A DNA stretch of 64,000 nt, from contig CM042685.1 in NCBI GenBank assembly GCA_023614405.1, forward strand, positions 86,294,684 through 86,358,683. The letters are read 5' to 3'. Under the pieces are notes generated by a model. It searched no databases and had not been told where the DNA came from. It saw nothing but the letters and a program-made list of their open reading frames with translations. Below, piece by piece: positions 45,467 to 58,493 of this stretch (positions within the stretch are counted from its first letter, which is position 1; every line of letters starts with the position of its first letter). Source of the stretch: Avena insularis (taxonomy: Eukaryota; Streptophyta; Magnoliopsida; Poales; Poaceae). A program made the translations under genes and the position numbers.

Positions 45467-47596
45467 ATGGCCGATACTGACACGAACGTGGACGACATGG
45501 CCCTCCACAATGATGCCGACTCGGCGACCCCAACTTCGCTTGCCGGATCCATCATCGCCGTGTCACTAGAAGGCTCCATCACACGTGTCTCCAACGTTGG
45601 AGATTTCGAGGATCCATCCATCCTTGGGATCTTCGACTCCGACTCCGGTTCGGAGAATTCCGGCGACCTCCACACCGGATCCGGTCACTTCATCATGACC
45701 TACATGGCGAGCGGCACGAGCGCCCCGCCAGACCCCTTCTCCAAGCCAATCTCGCTGACCGCGATGATGGGGGAGGTCGAGGAATCCCACCTGCGCCTGG
45801 AGGAGGCATTGCACAAGGAGCAAGCCGAGCGCAGAAAATTTCGCCTCGAGTAGGTAACAGCGCAGGACCCATCGCTCTACCACCAACGCCGCATCAGGAC
45901 ACACTTGAACCCCACCATTCCGGGCCACGCCTTGAACTTCGATGAAGACAATGATCCCGCTCGCATGGCCGAGCGCGTGATCTACTAGAACGCACCACCA
46001 GGCTTCAGCGCCCGTCCGCCACCAGGAGCGCCAGCAAGCGGAGCCCCACCACCGCCACCAGGTCGCGCACCCCCTCCCAACCAGCCGAGAGTCATAATCT
46101 CTCTGCAAGAGCGGGACAGGAACGGCCTCCCGCTATAATCCACCCCGATGGAAAATTTCATCGTAGGACAGACGGCAGTCGCCAACCTCAATGTCACAGG
46201 GGAAGGCGCGCTGCAAATCCAGTACGCCAAGGCCCTACTCTCCAAGGTTGTCGAGTAGCAAGTCACAGGAGCCGACTCGCGGGGGCGAATGTACTCCCGC
46301 TCCTCCGGAAGCAGGGCAGACTCAAGCGGCCGCCCATCAATGGTGAACACCCTCAACTACCCTGCAGCACCAACCACGGGTCGTGCACCCAGCACTCTCC
46401 ACCAATGACCCACGACCGCTAAACAACACGGTCGTCGCCAACGGGCAGTTGGTTGATGCGCGGACCCACATCATCAACAACCAGAGCTGGCGTGCACGCC
46501 AGCCCAACAATCTGAGGCACACGCTCACCAACCACAACGATGGCGAGCCAAGGGGCTCCCTCAGTCGAGTCAGCCCCCAGTGCTTCAGACTGATGATCCG
46601 AGGCGAGAAATACCCGGCGAACTTCAAAGTGCCGAAGGAGATCGAAGAAAATGATCCTACGTACGATCCAGATGTGTGGCTAGAGACATACCTCATGGCA
46701 ATGGGAATCGCTGGCCACACCGACCTTCTCGCTTCTTACTACCTCCCCCTGATGATGGGGGGAGCGACTCGGCAGTGGATCAACACCCTTCCCCTAGACA
46801 ACATCGACTCCTGGGAGGACATGCGCGAGGCCTTCGTCGGGCACTTCAAAGGCTCCTACACCTGCACCACCACCATCGAGGAGCTGGAGCGATGCGTCCA
46901 GGGGCCCCGCGAGTTGACCCGCAATTGGGTCCAACGGTGGTAGGACCTATGGATCAAAGCCGCATGCATTCACCCGGACACGACAATCCACTGCTTAAAA
47001 ACTCGTGCCGATACGAGCCACTGGTCGCGAAGATCAAGCGAGTGTACAAGACGCTCGACAACATCCCCGACATCCTCGAGATCGCCAAACGATATGCGGA
47101 GGAAGATCCAAACCAGGAAATCAACGACAAGTCGGGTGGGAATCTCCGCTCAAGCGGCCACGACAATGGTAGGCAGCGCGAGCTGCGCTACAACAACACT
47201 CGCCTCACCGACAAGAGACGCGGTGATGGGCTACTCGACTTTGTTGCCAACACTGGCTACGCGCCACGTGACGCCAAGAGCTTCTACCGCGACGGAAGCC
47301 AGCACTGCGACTGCGGAAACTACCGAGCGAGGCCGAAATTCGACCGCGCAGCTCTCCTCAACCAACCCTGTGTGTTCCATAGTAGGGAGGTGAAACCCTC
47401 CACGCACACAACCGCCGTCTGCCACTCTCTGAAGGAGATCGAGAAGGCGAGGTGTGCAAGGGAGGACCCCAACAACAATCCGCCAAACGGCGGGGCATTT
47501 GGCAATGATGTCGGCTCGCTCCACACCTTCACCGGGCTCGGCACCAAGCGTGAGAAGAAGGTCCTCGCCCATGCCGTCGCCGTCAACACCCGGATT
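45467..47596 (+). pseudogene. Tat-type gag, broken and truncated
   Basis: From the ATG at 45467 (MADTDTNVDDMALHNDADSA) the N-terminal region reads in one frame to about 46370, through TAG 45851, TAG 45986, TAA 46136 and TAG 46256. A frameshift leads to 46383-46943, the gag core (FRLMIRGEKYPANFKVPKEI, DPDVWLETYLMAMG, SYYLPLMMGGATRQWINTLP, WEDMREAFVGHFKGSY). A stop at 46941 and another shift near 46995 lead to the C-terminal part (YEPLVAKIKRVYKTL, LEIAKRYAEEDPNQ, and a Cys/His-rich segment CVFHSREVKPSTHTTAVC). Coding ends at about 47596, where unrelated reverse-strand LTR sequence begins. Several stops are TAG in place of a likely CAG. Confidence 0.8.
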
Positions 47597-50500
47597 TTTA
47601 ATCCCAGATGCCTTTTATGCCATACATCGCAATCCTAGGATTACCATTTTTGCGAGACATAACAAATTGGTACCATAGTTCATCATCCATTACAAACCAT
47701 AATAAAGGTCTTATAAATAAAGGATCTCATGATCCAGTCTTAGTACTATCAACACAGCGGAATAATATAATAAGGGTAGCGTGGGCGAAGCAACATCTTT
47801 AGAGTCACAGGCAATGCTGACGATGGGAGATGATCCTAGTTGTCATAGACTTCCTGTTGTCCATCATCCTGGTAGTCCTCCTCATAGTCTGGCCATAGGA
47901 ATATCCAGGGACAAAGCCATGAGTACTCTTTAAGTACTCGCAAACTATCACTAACAAATAAAGTGGTTCAAGTAGGAATACTAAGTTCTAGGTTTATTTG
48001 CAAAAAGCTAGGTTTATTTCTAACTGAGTTCGGAAGTAAAGAAAACTTGTTTAAGGTTTTATAACACCTAATTGGGAACTTAGTTTTCATGTTCACAACC
48101 CTATTGTGGTCAAGTCAAAGTCATAGTTTATTTGACAAGTCATTTTGAAAACATCTGATGACGGAACAGTATGGCCACCCCAACTGTCCATAACCCCGGA
48201 CGCGGCTATTCGAATAGTTTGAAACTCTACAGAGGTGGTACACTTTCACCACAACATGCGATACATCCGTCAGGAACAATCCCGAATCACCATACTCAGT
48301 ATGTGGATAATCAATACTAACCTTTCAATTACACACCCTAGTATATGCACCTCCCCTATGAGTTTGGCCTCCCAACCATGAACATCTATCATCTTGGGAA
48401 CTACACAGGTGGACAATCATAACGAGGTAGCCTCAGCTCAAACCTCTTCCGCAAGGGAACCCATACTAAGATATATCAACTTCTAGTGAATCCCTACCCA
48501 AATTCGGGTATTGTGGTTGTACGATAAAATTGGAATGGTATCACATCCAGACACAACCATCAGTTTTATAAAGGGCTAAGGTTCATGCCTCAACATTTTC
48601 ATCATCAAGTCATCTGGTGTTCATAACACATGTCAAAACATTTCATTAGAATGACTCAACATTCTAAGGTTTTCATAACCATTTTCACCAAGTATTCCCA
48701 TCTAAAGTGATCAAGTTTTATGCTTAGCACTAGCCACTAAAGTTTGGGGTAATCACTAATGAAGGGTGCTAATCAAATGTGACTTATCTAAGTCTAATCT
48801 CATGCCTTAGTATGATATCTAGTTCTATCTAACTTAGGATAAGTTTTATGCTCTTTATGCTACCTATAATATCTTTCCAAAATTCACAAGTCACCAAGTA
48901 AAAGCAAATAAAGAACTTTGATAAAGAAAATAAAAGAATAAAGCTTGCAAGTAAACTAGGATTTGCTATAAGCAAGGTGGCATAACCAAATATGCCCAAG
49001 GCCTCTAGTTTGCATAGTTATCATGCAAGTGTCAGCTTGCTAGGATGGCTTGCATTAGATAGCTTGCATAGGTAACATGCAACTGGTAGCTTGCCTTGAG
49101 TAGTGTAGTGGTTGAAGTTCTCCTCTGCTTCCTCTTCGTAGTAGTCAACTTCCTCTTCGTATCCTTGGTCGGTACTAGCGTCTATAAATAAATACGAGGT
49201 ACACAATCACCAAACAATACTTAACTACTTCTATTTGGCACACAAGGGTTCACACTAGATGATCTAGCATCATCACAATTATCACATGAATTAAAGAATT
49301 AGTCTTATTTATTTTATTTTAGAAAAGTAATTTCTACTCATTTAAAACTACTTAAGATTTAATATTCTCCAGTTAAAATATGGGATCATGTTGACACATG
49401 TCATCACCACATATTTTAATACTTGGGAATGTGATTTAAGGTGGTGTCACAATTTAATAAGGTTTAACCTTATTATTTTAATTAATTAAAATGGCTAGAA
49501 ATGCCTATGAGGCATTCTTTTAATACTTTTCCATTATTACTGCAAATAAACCTATATATTTGTATATATTCTGAAAGGTCTTATCAAATGTGATTTTTGA
49601 GAGTTGGAATCAACTCAAAAGCATTTATGGTTGATTTTTTAAAAATGTTTGAATGTAGAAAAGTATCTGCCTTGTTATTTTTACCATAGGTGATCTATAA
49701 TTTCAAATGGTTTGAATCCCACGGTCTTGGATTATTAATTTCAATAGATTTCTAACAAAATTGGTTTCATGTAATTTGGTTCAGTAAAACTCTCTGAATT
49801 GATTTTTTGAATCAACAGACAAAACTAGAGTTTGAACTAAATGGAAAAATCTAAATTTGAATTAACTGGTCAATGCTAACTCACTAATCGCCAAGACAAC
49901 GCTGCTTGGGCTAACTTAAGTGGTGGCCCCATGCGTCAGCGACTCTGGGTACGCGAAGTGGTACAGGGAAATCTGGACAATGCGATTAGCATCTAATCTA
50001 ACAGCTGGGGTGTGCCGTCTCCGTTAGGAAGCGCCGGCGAGACTAAACCCTAACGCGGCGGTGGTGGTCATGTGAGGCTCACCAGGGCTAAAGCTAGGGT
50101 TGGCGTTGGGGAGAACGACGTTATTGACGATGGCGGTTCGAACGGTGGCTACGGCAGCTCCAATCAACGACTCCTCTTCTCCTCCTCCACGGCAGACTCC
50201 GGTGAAATTCCGGTGACCTGGTGCTCGCCTTTCTCCAAGGAAGGGTCAGTGGTGCTCTGTGAGAGGTGGGGAGTGGAATGGTGTGGTGAATTGGGGCTGG
50301 GAAGGCCTCCTTTTATAGCCGAGCGAGAGAGGCAGTGCGGCATGGGCAGAGCTCGTTGGTGACGACGGTGCCGTGAGATAACGGCATGGCTCGGAGGCTA
50401 TGATGGTGCACGGTATCTTGGCGATGCTCAAGGACTTGATGGCGCGGCAAGGGGCGGTCGAGAATGGTCGGAATGGGCTGGTGCTCTAAGTGGCACCGAT

Positions 50501-50698
50501 GGTGGTTTTGTTGACGCACGGGTGCTACGGGTCGCACAGCAGCGAACGGGGATGTATGGGAGGTTCCTAGGGTCGTGTTGAGTGCAGACACATGCGGCGA
50601 GGGCGAGTGACGTGGTGGTGGCACTGCAGATGCCATGGGTAGGATTAAGTTGGGGCCGAATGGGTGCTTGTGGTCACCGGGGAGGGATGGTTGAGCCA
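47597..50698 (-). mobile_element. Long-LTR gypsy LTR fragment, reverse strand (about 3.1 kb)
   Basis: On the reverse strand it shows the same plan as the other 4-kb LTRs: a GC-rich head (about 50698-50030), a TATA box at 50311-50317, then a long AT-rich tail holding AGCCGCGTCCGGGGTTATGG (about 48184-48205). That motif is conserved with 4310, 9735 and 55742. No coding frame is credible. The right end is cut by another LTR (50699) and the left end meets the Tat gag at 47597. I could not fix a terminal TG/CA pair or a target duplication. Confidence 0.6.
50311..50317 (-). promoter_or_regulatory. TATA box of the reverse-strand long LTR
   Basis: TATAAAA (in GGCTATAAAAGGAGG, reverse strand) just before the GC-rich transcribed region. 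Promoter role inferred. Confidence 0.55.
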
Positions 50699-51372
50699 TG
50701 CACGAAGAACAAGAAGAACTCTCCAGACTTGGCAATTCGATTGATACCACAAAGATTACAAGTACTCCTTGAGCTGTATAAGCTCGAGTACACAACACTA
50801 GTTCCCTACTTGGTCCAACCTCCTTTCTACTACTGCTATGCCCTCCCTTATATAGGCAGTGCTAGCTAGCTAATACCCCTTTGGGTTCTAGGGTTTACTG
50901 TTTGGATCTTGGTCCCTACAATATGGGCCGGGTCATGGGCTTGCCCTAAGCCAGAGGCCCGGTCCATAAAGCTTGACAGCTAACGGTCTTCTGGTACGTT
51001 GCTTCTTGTTCTTTTTGGCGTCATGCTATTACTTTGTACGTCAGCGCATGCTTTGGGCGTCACCCGACTCCTTTTGTGTCACCAGGCGTCACCGTTCTCT
51101 TTTGACCATGCTTTACCATGGTCCCTCCTGAACCTTACTCGGAAAGGTGCCACGTGTCCTCCTTGACTCGGCCCTTCCTCGGTTGACTCGGCTCGTTGGT
51201 TCCTGCAAGGGTTACAACTTTGTCCTATGCGGGCCGACATAGTTTGTATGTCGGCTTTCATGCTTATCTTACCCGGCCATTCTTACCCGGCCTGGTTCTT
51301 TCTTTACTCAGAGCCAACCCAGCTGCACTATGTTCCCCTCTCGTGACCCTACCGGGGGTTATCCCCCCGACA
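50699..51372 (-). mobile_element. Gypsy-type LTR, reverse strand (674 bp)
   Basis: On the reverse strand it starts TGTCGGGGGGATAACCCCCG at 51372 and ends CTTCGTGCA at 50699. The start contains the GGGGGATAACCCCC palindrome common in grass gypsy LTRs. A TATA box (TATATAAG) lies at about 50847-50854. Flanks AGCCA and TTAGT do not match, so no target duplication is seen. It may be one LTR of a disrupted element rather than a clean solo LTR. Confidence 0.6.
50847..50854 (-). promoter_or_regulatory. TATA box of the 674-bp LTR
   Basis: TATATAAG on the reverse strand (CTATATAAGGGAGGG), about 525 bases from the LTR start. Promoter role inferred. Confidence 0.55.
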
Positions 51373-52115
51373 TTAGTCACCGAAGCTGGTGAGGTCTAGC
51401 AGTTCAAGCTGTTAGGCGTCTCCAGGTTCCTTTTGCGTGAATGGAACTTAGTTTTTGTCTTTATCTGTCGCAATTTTGCACCTTGCCGGGTTAGTCTGAC
51501 AATTTCGGGTCGACTCTTTGACTTCTTGGCTCATTCTTGCCTCGTGCCGAGTTACTTTGGCCAATTCCGAGTCATTTTCGGTGCGCTTCAGTCACTGACA
51601 GCTGATAATCATGATTACTTGCCTCAATTTTTGTTCCAAGCTCTGGCGGCACAGTGACAACTGCGCAGTTATTCCCTGTCACTGTGGCAGTCCCATTGAC
51701 CGGTGCCTCTTGTCCTTCTAGTCATGATGTGGCACGGGATTTTTCGTGTATCCTTGGCTACGTGGCGCTTGCTAACTGGCTCTCCCGGCCTGGTACACGG
51801 CCACACGCTGGCTGCACAACACAAATAGATCCCACGACTGGGGTTTTTACTACCCTTAAGTAGGGGTTGGGGGTTTCCACTTCCCCCACGCCCATTCAGT
51901 TTTCCCTTGGCCTTTCTTCTTCCTCGCGCCCGCAAAATCAAACTGCCCCCTTTGCGGTTCCTTCTTCCTCCTGTTCTTGTGTTGCGATTGCCCCTTTCTT
52001 CTTTCCATTCCAATACAGGTCCACGTTGTTCCAAGCCTCTTCCTACCGTGGAGGAGACGGACTCTGCTGATCTCATGGATGCTCGCGACGGCGCTGATGG
52101 TGCTGAGGAGAAGGA
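51373..52115 (+). other. Unassigned leader-like segment ending in a short acidic open frame
   Basis: 0.74 kb, CT-rich near its end, with an ATG at about 52075 opening an acidic frame (MDARDGADGAEEKD) that is cut after 14 codons by the next element. It looks like the 5' untranslated region and gag start of another gypsy element, or a gene start. The evidence does not decide. AAGGA at 52111-52115 is the likely left target duplication of the next element. Confidence 0.35.
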
Positions 52116-55100
52116 TGTAGCATCCCAATTGTCTAACAATTGTAATGCTACATGGTCTAGTAATACAATGGCTACTTCAAATACATAATTGTTGCATCAT
52201 CATTATATCATGCTCATGTCATCATGCCTCCTTGCATTTGAGCATCATATAAAACCCTTTTTGTTTTGGTTCTTAGCTCATATGCATTGTAAATTGTATT
52301 TGCCTCTTGATATTGTATTTGGTTCTTGATATATTGGTTAATGCCCAAGTTGAGTTGGGGGCATATCTTTTATTCCACTCCACCACCCTTTCTTTTCACC
52401 ACCTTATAATTCCACCATCCAACTGAATATGAGCTTTGCATTTTATTTGAGTTACCTCTAGTTCATGTGGGTTGGGATGGATCCAATTCTTGTCCACATG
52501 CTCTCATCTTAGCATCATGTTGTTTTCACATCATTGATATATGAGAGCCACATGGCCACCTTTGCATGCCTTGTGAGTGGAACCTTTCTCCTAGCTTCCA
52601 TATGGTTTATCATGGAATTATGCTCATGTTGGAATATTTTGGGACTATTGATCATCTAGTGGAACATACACACTAGCATGTCCCATTCTATTTCAAACAT
52701 GGCTATCTCCATCTATTCCACTTGGAATTCTTTCTAGATTCCTTTGCTTGGGCCTTACTCCAATTTTGGGAATGCATAATAATAATGCCATGTAATAACA
52801 TTGTTTTCACAAGAATCAACATGGCATTAAATATTTGCATGGGCCATGCAAGTGCCACCTATTTCTAGTATTTGGTTCTTTTGGTTTTGGGTGGATCATC
52901 TCCCTCTCTCTATCTCTCTCTTTTAGCTTGATCTTATTTGATCATGCTTAAACCACCTCACCCTCTCTTGTCCTTGTCTAGTTCTTGCTTGCTCTTTGCT
53001 TGATCTTGCTTGAGCTTGACAAAACAATACACCTCACCCCTCATCTCTCTCTCATCTAAGCCTACTCCATCATCACCACCCCATCTAACCTAACCTCACA
53101 CCCCCTTTTAAGCTAAACCCTAGCTCCTCCCTAATCCCCCTCTCTCCTCTCTCACCACATGGTCACCCTGGCCCCACCCAGCTCGCCCCACCTGACCACC
53201 CCAACCATAGCTCCCAACCTAGCTCAAACCCGAGCCTAGCTCTAACCCTCTGAGGCTACCCCCCTCTCTCTAGCTCCCTCTCTCGCCAAGGAGCACCCGA
53301 GCCTCCCGCCTCCTGCCCTCACCCTGGCCCCCACCGGTAGCCACCCCTGCCCTGCCTCGCCCTCGCCGACCCGAGCACGTGCTCGAGAGGAGGAAAAAGG
53401 TGGCCGAGCCACCTTTACATCCACCTGCTCCCCACGGCACCTCTCCTCTCCTCGCTTATCTCCCGCCTCTCGCCTCATGCACCATCCCAGATCCACCCCA
53501 GACGCCTCCCTCTCCTGCCCCCTCACCATCGCCGCTACACCACTGCGTCCTCCACCGCCCGTCGATCTAGACGCAGGCAGTCCGTGGAGTGGTCGAGAGT
53601 ACCAGAGGCTCCCCTGCATCGCCTTGAACTCGCATCACGGAGGAGAAGCGCCGAACCGCCAGAACCAGCGCGAGGCCGACGCTGAAACCCTAGCCGGCCG
53701 TCTGTCTGCGTCCTCGTCGCCGACGCCTCAAGCCGAACCGACCACGCCGACACACTCCCGGTGAGCTCCCAACCCCTGACCTCTCGTTGCCGTCTCGCCT
53801 GGCCTTGCCGGACGTTGCCGAACACCCTCTCAAGGCCGCTTTTTTCTCGTCATGCTTAGCATCACAGAGCCTCATCTCGCCACAGAGCGCCTCACGACAC
53901 TAAGCCCAGGCCAGTAGCGCGTGCTCCGCCCAGCGAGCCCTAGATCCCGCGTTAATCCCACGTCGCGTCTGCTGCACCGATCTGTCGATCGAGACAGAGA
54001 AGAGGAACCGTACGGCTGTGGCCATTTTGCGTAAACCCCCCCGCGACTTTTTGTTCATCAACCCGCGGTAACTTTTGGGCCCACCGTCACCGTGCGCTGC
54101 ATGGTAAAGAACCCCTGGCCTCTAGAAAACTCAACTCTCCCCTTGGCCCCACTGTCAGCCGCCCGCTGGCTTCACGATGGACCCGTGGTTTGCTAGCCCC
54201 ACCTGCCTCGTGTCTGGCAAAGAATGTAAAAAGTTTTCATACTGTGAAGTCCCAGTCAGCAGAGCGGCCCACCCGTCAGCGTTTGTGTGTGGCTAAACCT
54301 GAGTAACAAAAGTAATTCTGCAAATCTGTTTTAAATTCAAATCTTTTTCTAATTATTCAAATTCAATTTTATTTCTGTTTTAATATAACTATTAAAATAT
54401 AAGTCCAATTTAAACAAATAATATATGTTTTCAACTCAGAAAATGTGAGGAATTCAAATATGCCATTCAAAATCTATTTTGAACAATTAAAATTCCAAGT
54501 TTATTTAAATTACATTAAATTGCCCTTTTTCCTTAATTAATTAATAACTTTTGTTTTATAACTTCAAATTTAACAAATAATATGTCTAAAATGATTAGCT
54601 CGACGAGACCTTTCTGTTTATGCATTCCATGGTTTGATTTGAAGCATGCATCATATAAATATAAGGTATACAGCAACTAATATGAGAATAAAATGGGGCC
54701 AAAACTAAATAAAATGCTTTATTATTGTATTCCACACCTCACCCATGCCATGCTACCTTATTGCCATGCAAATTGTGCATCATTCATCATGGCATGATTG
54801 TTTGCTTGTCGCATTTTATTCCTATGCTTGTGCACTTTATTTATGTTGGCCCTTGTTTGTTTGGTTCTTCTCGAATAGACTGAAGGTGGGATATATCAAG
54901 ATACCAGAGCACTACCCATCCTTCTCTCGCTTCAATCGAGCTGCTGTGCAAGCACTACCACATGCTTGCATACATATAGTACCTATTTGCCTCTATCTTA
55001 TTCTTGCATCATTGAGTCGCGATTGCATTAATCTGAATCCCAAGTATTGCATAGCCTTTACTTTTAAATCCCACCGAAGCTTGTTCCTCCATCCCATGAG

Positions 55101-56671
55101 CCATTACTACAGGAGTTGTTTGAGCCATGCGAGTCGTAGAACAGCATGTGTAGGGTTTGTGAGTGTCGGATGTATAACGAGGTACCTAAACAACTTAACC
55201 TGAGTAGTAATGTGATAACTAATTAAAGTGGCATCGGTGAGCCATATTCGCTATTGGGTTTTTCCGGCTCACTTGTGTCCCGTAGGACCCCGAGTACTTG
55301 ATTCCTGTTCCTTGAATATTCGCTATCCACATCCGGAGGCTTATGAACCCCCCGAGCCGAGCTTGATTCATTCTTATTTCTTGAGGGCCACAAACTAGTT
55401 TGAGGTTTTATTTACTATCCTGTACTTATGCCATGCTTTATCGCTTTATTTAAGATTGTGCGAGGAGCACACTGCATCTTTAGGAAAGTGGAGTGTTTCA
55501 TGTGTCGACAAGCCCAGTCACATTTTGGGTTCCCAAATGTTCACAGCCATTGACGCAAACCTTGAGGCCGTCTCGAGTCACTAACTTCGCTATGGTAGCT
55601 CAATGGGCTGCCCCCCTGAAATATTTATGAAACCTGTGATCGCTTTGTCGTGACCGCCTCGTTGGGTTTTGATTTGGTTTTTCCGAGGCATATCGAGTGT
55701 GTGTTGCTATTTGTGCACCCCTTGTGGTAAAACTTTCGAAAGCCGTGTCCATGTTATGGACGACTTGGAGCAGTTTCCGATCATAGACAAGCATAACTAA
55801 AGTACCGCTTTTAATTTGACTAGACTAGGTACCTGACTAGTAAATAGTGCAACATTCACGGAATGGATAATAAAACTGCCAACGGAGGGGGGTCGTTCGT
55901 CCGCTTCCTCGTCGGTAGGAGGAGGAGGAGGATGGATCTGTTAAGATTACCGTTATTACTGTTATAACTGATGTTATTAATTCACGGACATCCGTCTATC
56001 TCTGGTTGGGCGGATGGTTAGCGAGTATCTATAGAACTGTTAGGGTTTAACTTTTGCTGCAATTGCGTCACCCCAGGTTGTGTCCCCTTTAGCGGCATAA
56101 AGTCTTGCTGAGTACCCCTAGGGTCTCACACGATAAATTATTGGTTCATATGAACAGGTACACTCGCAAGATGGATACTGGTTGGAAGAGACGGACGATA
56201 TGGGCAACGATCATTCGGTGTAGAGATTCCAGGAACGGGGATCCGTGAGATCGGTGGGCGGGATGTGCTTATTTATGGGGCATCTTATGCCGATTTGCTT
56301 CTTATCCGTACTCGGATTTTGTCTTCCGCTTCCGCTTGATACTCTGTTGATTGATGTATGAGGAGATATCCTAAACTATTATACCTATCTCGGATATTTG
56401 GATCTTTCCGTATGGCGTTGCTATATTTCCTTTCTTTTTAGATGGAATGGCTCTGATGTACTATTGTATGGTGGCTTGCATACATACTCATTTGTGTATG
56501 TAGTTGATCCTTCGTCGCCGATTCGCCGCCCGTTCTTGTCCCGACGTTTGGAAATGGTTGGGACGGCCGAAAGGTCTACCTGTGAGTGGCATTTGGGCCC
56601 CACCGTACTATTTCAACCATTTCTGATCATCCAGGCTTGTACTAGGAGCGTAATTCACCGAGGTAGTTACA
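52116..56671 (+). repeat. 5' LTR of the chromodomain gypsy element (4,556 bp)
   Basis: TGTAGCATCCC...GTAGTTACA. The first 76 bases differ from the 3' LTR at three sites. A GC-rich block lies at about 53100-54100. The tail (55230-56671) shares several motifs with the LTR family at 1349 and 6713: GTCGACAAGCCCAGTCACA, GGACCCCGAGTACTTGAT, and CCGTGTCC...TTATGGACGACT. Confidence 0.9.
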
Positions 56672-56673
56672 AT

Positions 56674-56686
56674 TGGTATCAGAGCC
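56674..56686 (+). other. Primer binding site (initiator Met tRNA type)
   Basis: TGGTATCAGAGCC, two bases after the LTR end ACA. Confidence 0.92.
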
Positions 56687-57549
56687 ATCCCGACCTTCAG
56701 GGTCTCAGCCAAATGGTCGTTGTCTGTCTAGCAATTATTTTGGTAGTTATGTATACTAGGGAAAAACAAAACGCGAGAGTATGACTGCTTCCACTTTTCT
56801 TCTTACCCACCCACCACCCTTTTCTGGTAAGGAAGTGTAACGTTTACAATCCTCTTCTCAAAATTCAAACTAGGATTCACGTGTTCTGGGTTTCCGTAGT
56901 ACCATAGGTTGTGTATCTGTGTGTGTGAGTGTGTGTGTGTAATCCTTTGTCTATCTGTTGCATCCAAGTTGTTATCTTATCGGCCTTTTGGTTATCAACT
57001 GTTGGTACATTCCATACCGATAGGATTTTGCAAACCGACGCGATCTATCTGATTCGTTGTATACCAACGCGATCTGTCTTACTCTTTGTTATCCGACGCT
57101 ATCATGTTTGTGGTGTTCGTTTCCGTAGTTGCTAATCTTTAGGTTATCTTGAGGAGAAGGTGTTGAGATATGTGTTTTACTTGTTCATGTGCGGAGTAAT
57201 GATTTGAGTGCGGGATGGAGTCGCGACCATACCACTACTCTTATCATTCGCTCTTGTATATTGAATTGGTAGAGTCACTAATCTTGATTTGTTAAGTGAT
57301 TTTATGATCTATTGGTATTTTAATGCCAAATTTGTGGAAAATTTTTCTTTGATATATTTGTGTACCACACTCCTTTTCAGTCGTGTGCGATATGCTTAAT
57401 ATCTTCTAGGTGCTTTGAACTTTGTTGATATTTTAATATCATCTTAGTAAATTGTATCCTTTAATCTTGGTTAATTCCATTTTGGTACTATTGTGGATTA
57501 TTATTATTCTCCATTATAGTACTGACTTGTGTGTTATATCAATCATAGG
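56687..57549 (+). other. Leader of the chromodomain gypsy element
   Basis: Non-coding. A (GT)n tract lies at about 56919-56940. Part (57190-57270) is homologous to 11192-11268. It ends at the gag ATG. Confidence 0.8.
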
Positions 57550-58493
57550 ATGGCACCACCACGCCGTTCTGAGGAGGACATACAACCTGAATCTGGGGCA
57601 GATTGTCAAGCATCGCCAATGCCTTGGCAAGAATGCGAGAACCAGCAACGCTTTGAGGAAAGTGTCAGGAGGAACGAGTTTGTGCCGCTACCTCCACCTC
57701 CCAAGCGAGGAGACATCAAAAGCTTCCTGAAGTTCAACCCACGCCAATTTGATGTTTCTGATCAACCACTTGATGCTGATGATTGGTTGCGTGAGATGTC
57801 AAGGTTGCTGATGACTGCTGATGTTCCTGAGCAAGAATGGGTAAAGTGTGCTACTCACCTTCTGAAGGGAGATGCAGCTCTGGTGGGAGAATTACTCAAG
57901 GCAAAGCACCGGTTTTCAGCCTACTTGGGAACAGTTCAATGGAGCTTTCAAAGAGCGATCTCATCGAAATTGTCATGGAGAGGATGAAGGAAGTGTTTCT
58001 CAACCTCAAGCGGGCAATGATAATGTCAATACCTACATCAGGAACTTCATGAACCTTTCTCGTTATGGTGGCGATGAGATCTCTGATGACAAGAAGAAGC
58101 AAAAGAGGTTCAGGCAGGGGCTCAATGCATCAATTAAGTATGCAATCACACATGCAAGGCCGCATCGCTTTCGGAACTTCAGCATACAGCTGCAGGAAGA
58201 GGCAAGTAGGCAAGTGTTTGAGGAGTCCAAGAAACACAGCCGTGATGCAAAGCTCTTCACTATGTCACTCCTTCTAAGCGTCGTGTTTGGGTTCCTAACA
58301 CCCCACCGCCGCCTCCGGCTCCACCAAGACCTTCAAGCTACGTGGCAAGGCCACCAAACTTCCTCATCGCTGCTCCTGTGGGCTACAACCACCACTACCT
58401 CGAGCGCCTGGAGTCCACAGCTACGTTGCTCCACGTCCACCTGGTGCTTGTTACACTTGTGGAGACTCTGGGCATCAACAATGGAACTGTCCG
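57550..58493 (+). pseudogene. gag of the chromodomain gypsy element, frameshifted
   Basis: The ATG at 57550 gives MAPPRRSEEDIQPESGADCQ, chosen over the in-frame ATG at 57529 because MAPPRR is the usual kind of start here. The gag core follows (FLKFNPRQFDVSDQPLDADD, WLREMSRLL, EWVKCATHLLKGDAAL). Frame changes occur near 57885, 57965 and 58010, after which NTYIRNFMNLSRYGGDEISD and FRQGLNASIKYAITHARPHR can be read. A CCHC zinc knuckle (CYTCGDSGHQQWNC) lies at 58449-58490 in the frame that continues into the protease. It would package the element's RNA; this copy cannot make it whole. Confidence 0.85.

Noticed and set aside
45255..45569. Open frame upstream of the Tat-type gag start as a separate gene
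   Set aside because: It overlaps the leader and gag start in another frame and has no recognisable domain.
54745..55203. 152-residue open frame in the AT-rich part of the gypsy LTR
   Set aside because: It sits wholly inside the LTR between its GC-rich block and the conserved tail, and shows no domain or gene-like codon bias.
56919..56940. Short (GT)n tract as a regulatory element
   Set aside because: About 20 bases of simple repeat in a retroelement leader; nothing supports a role.
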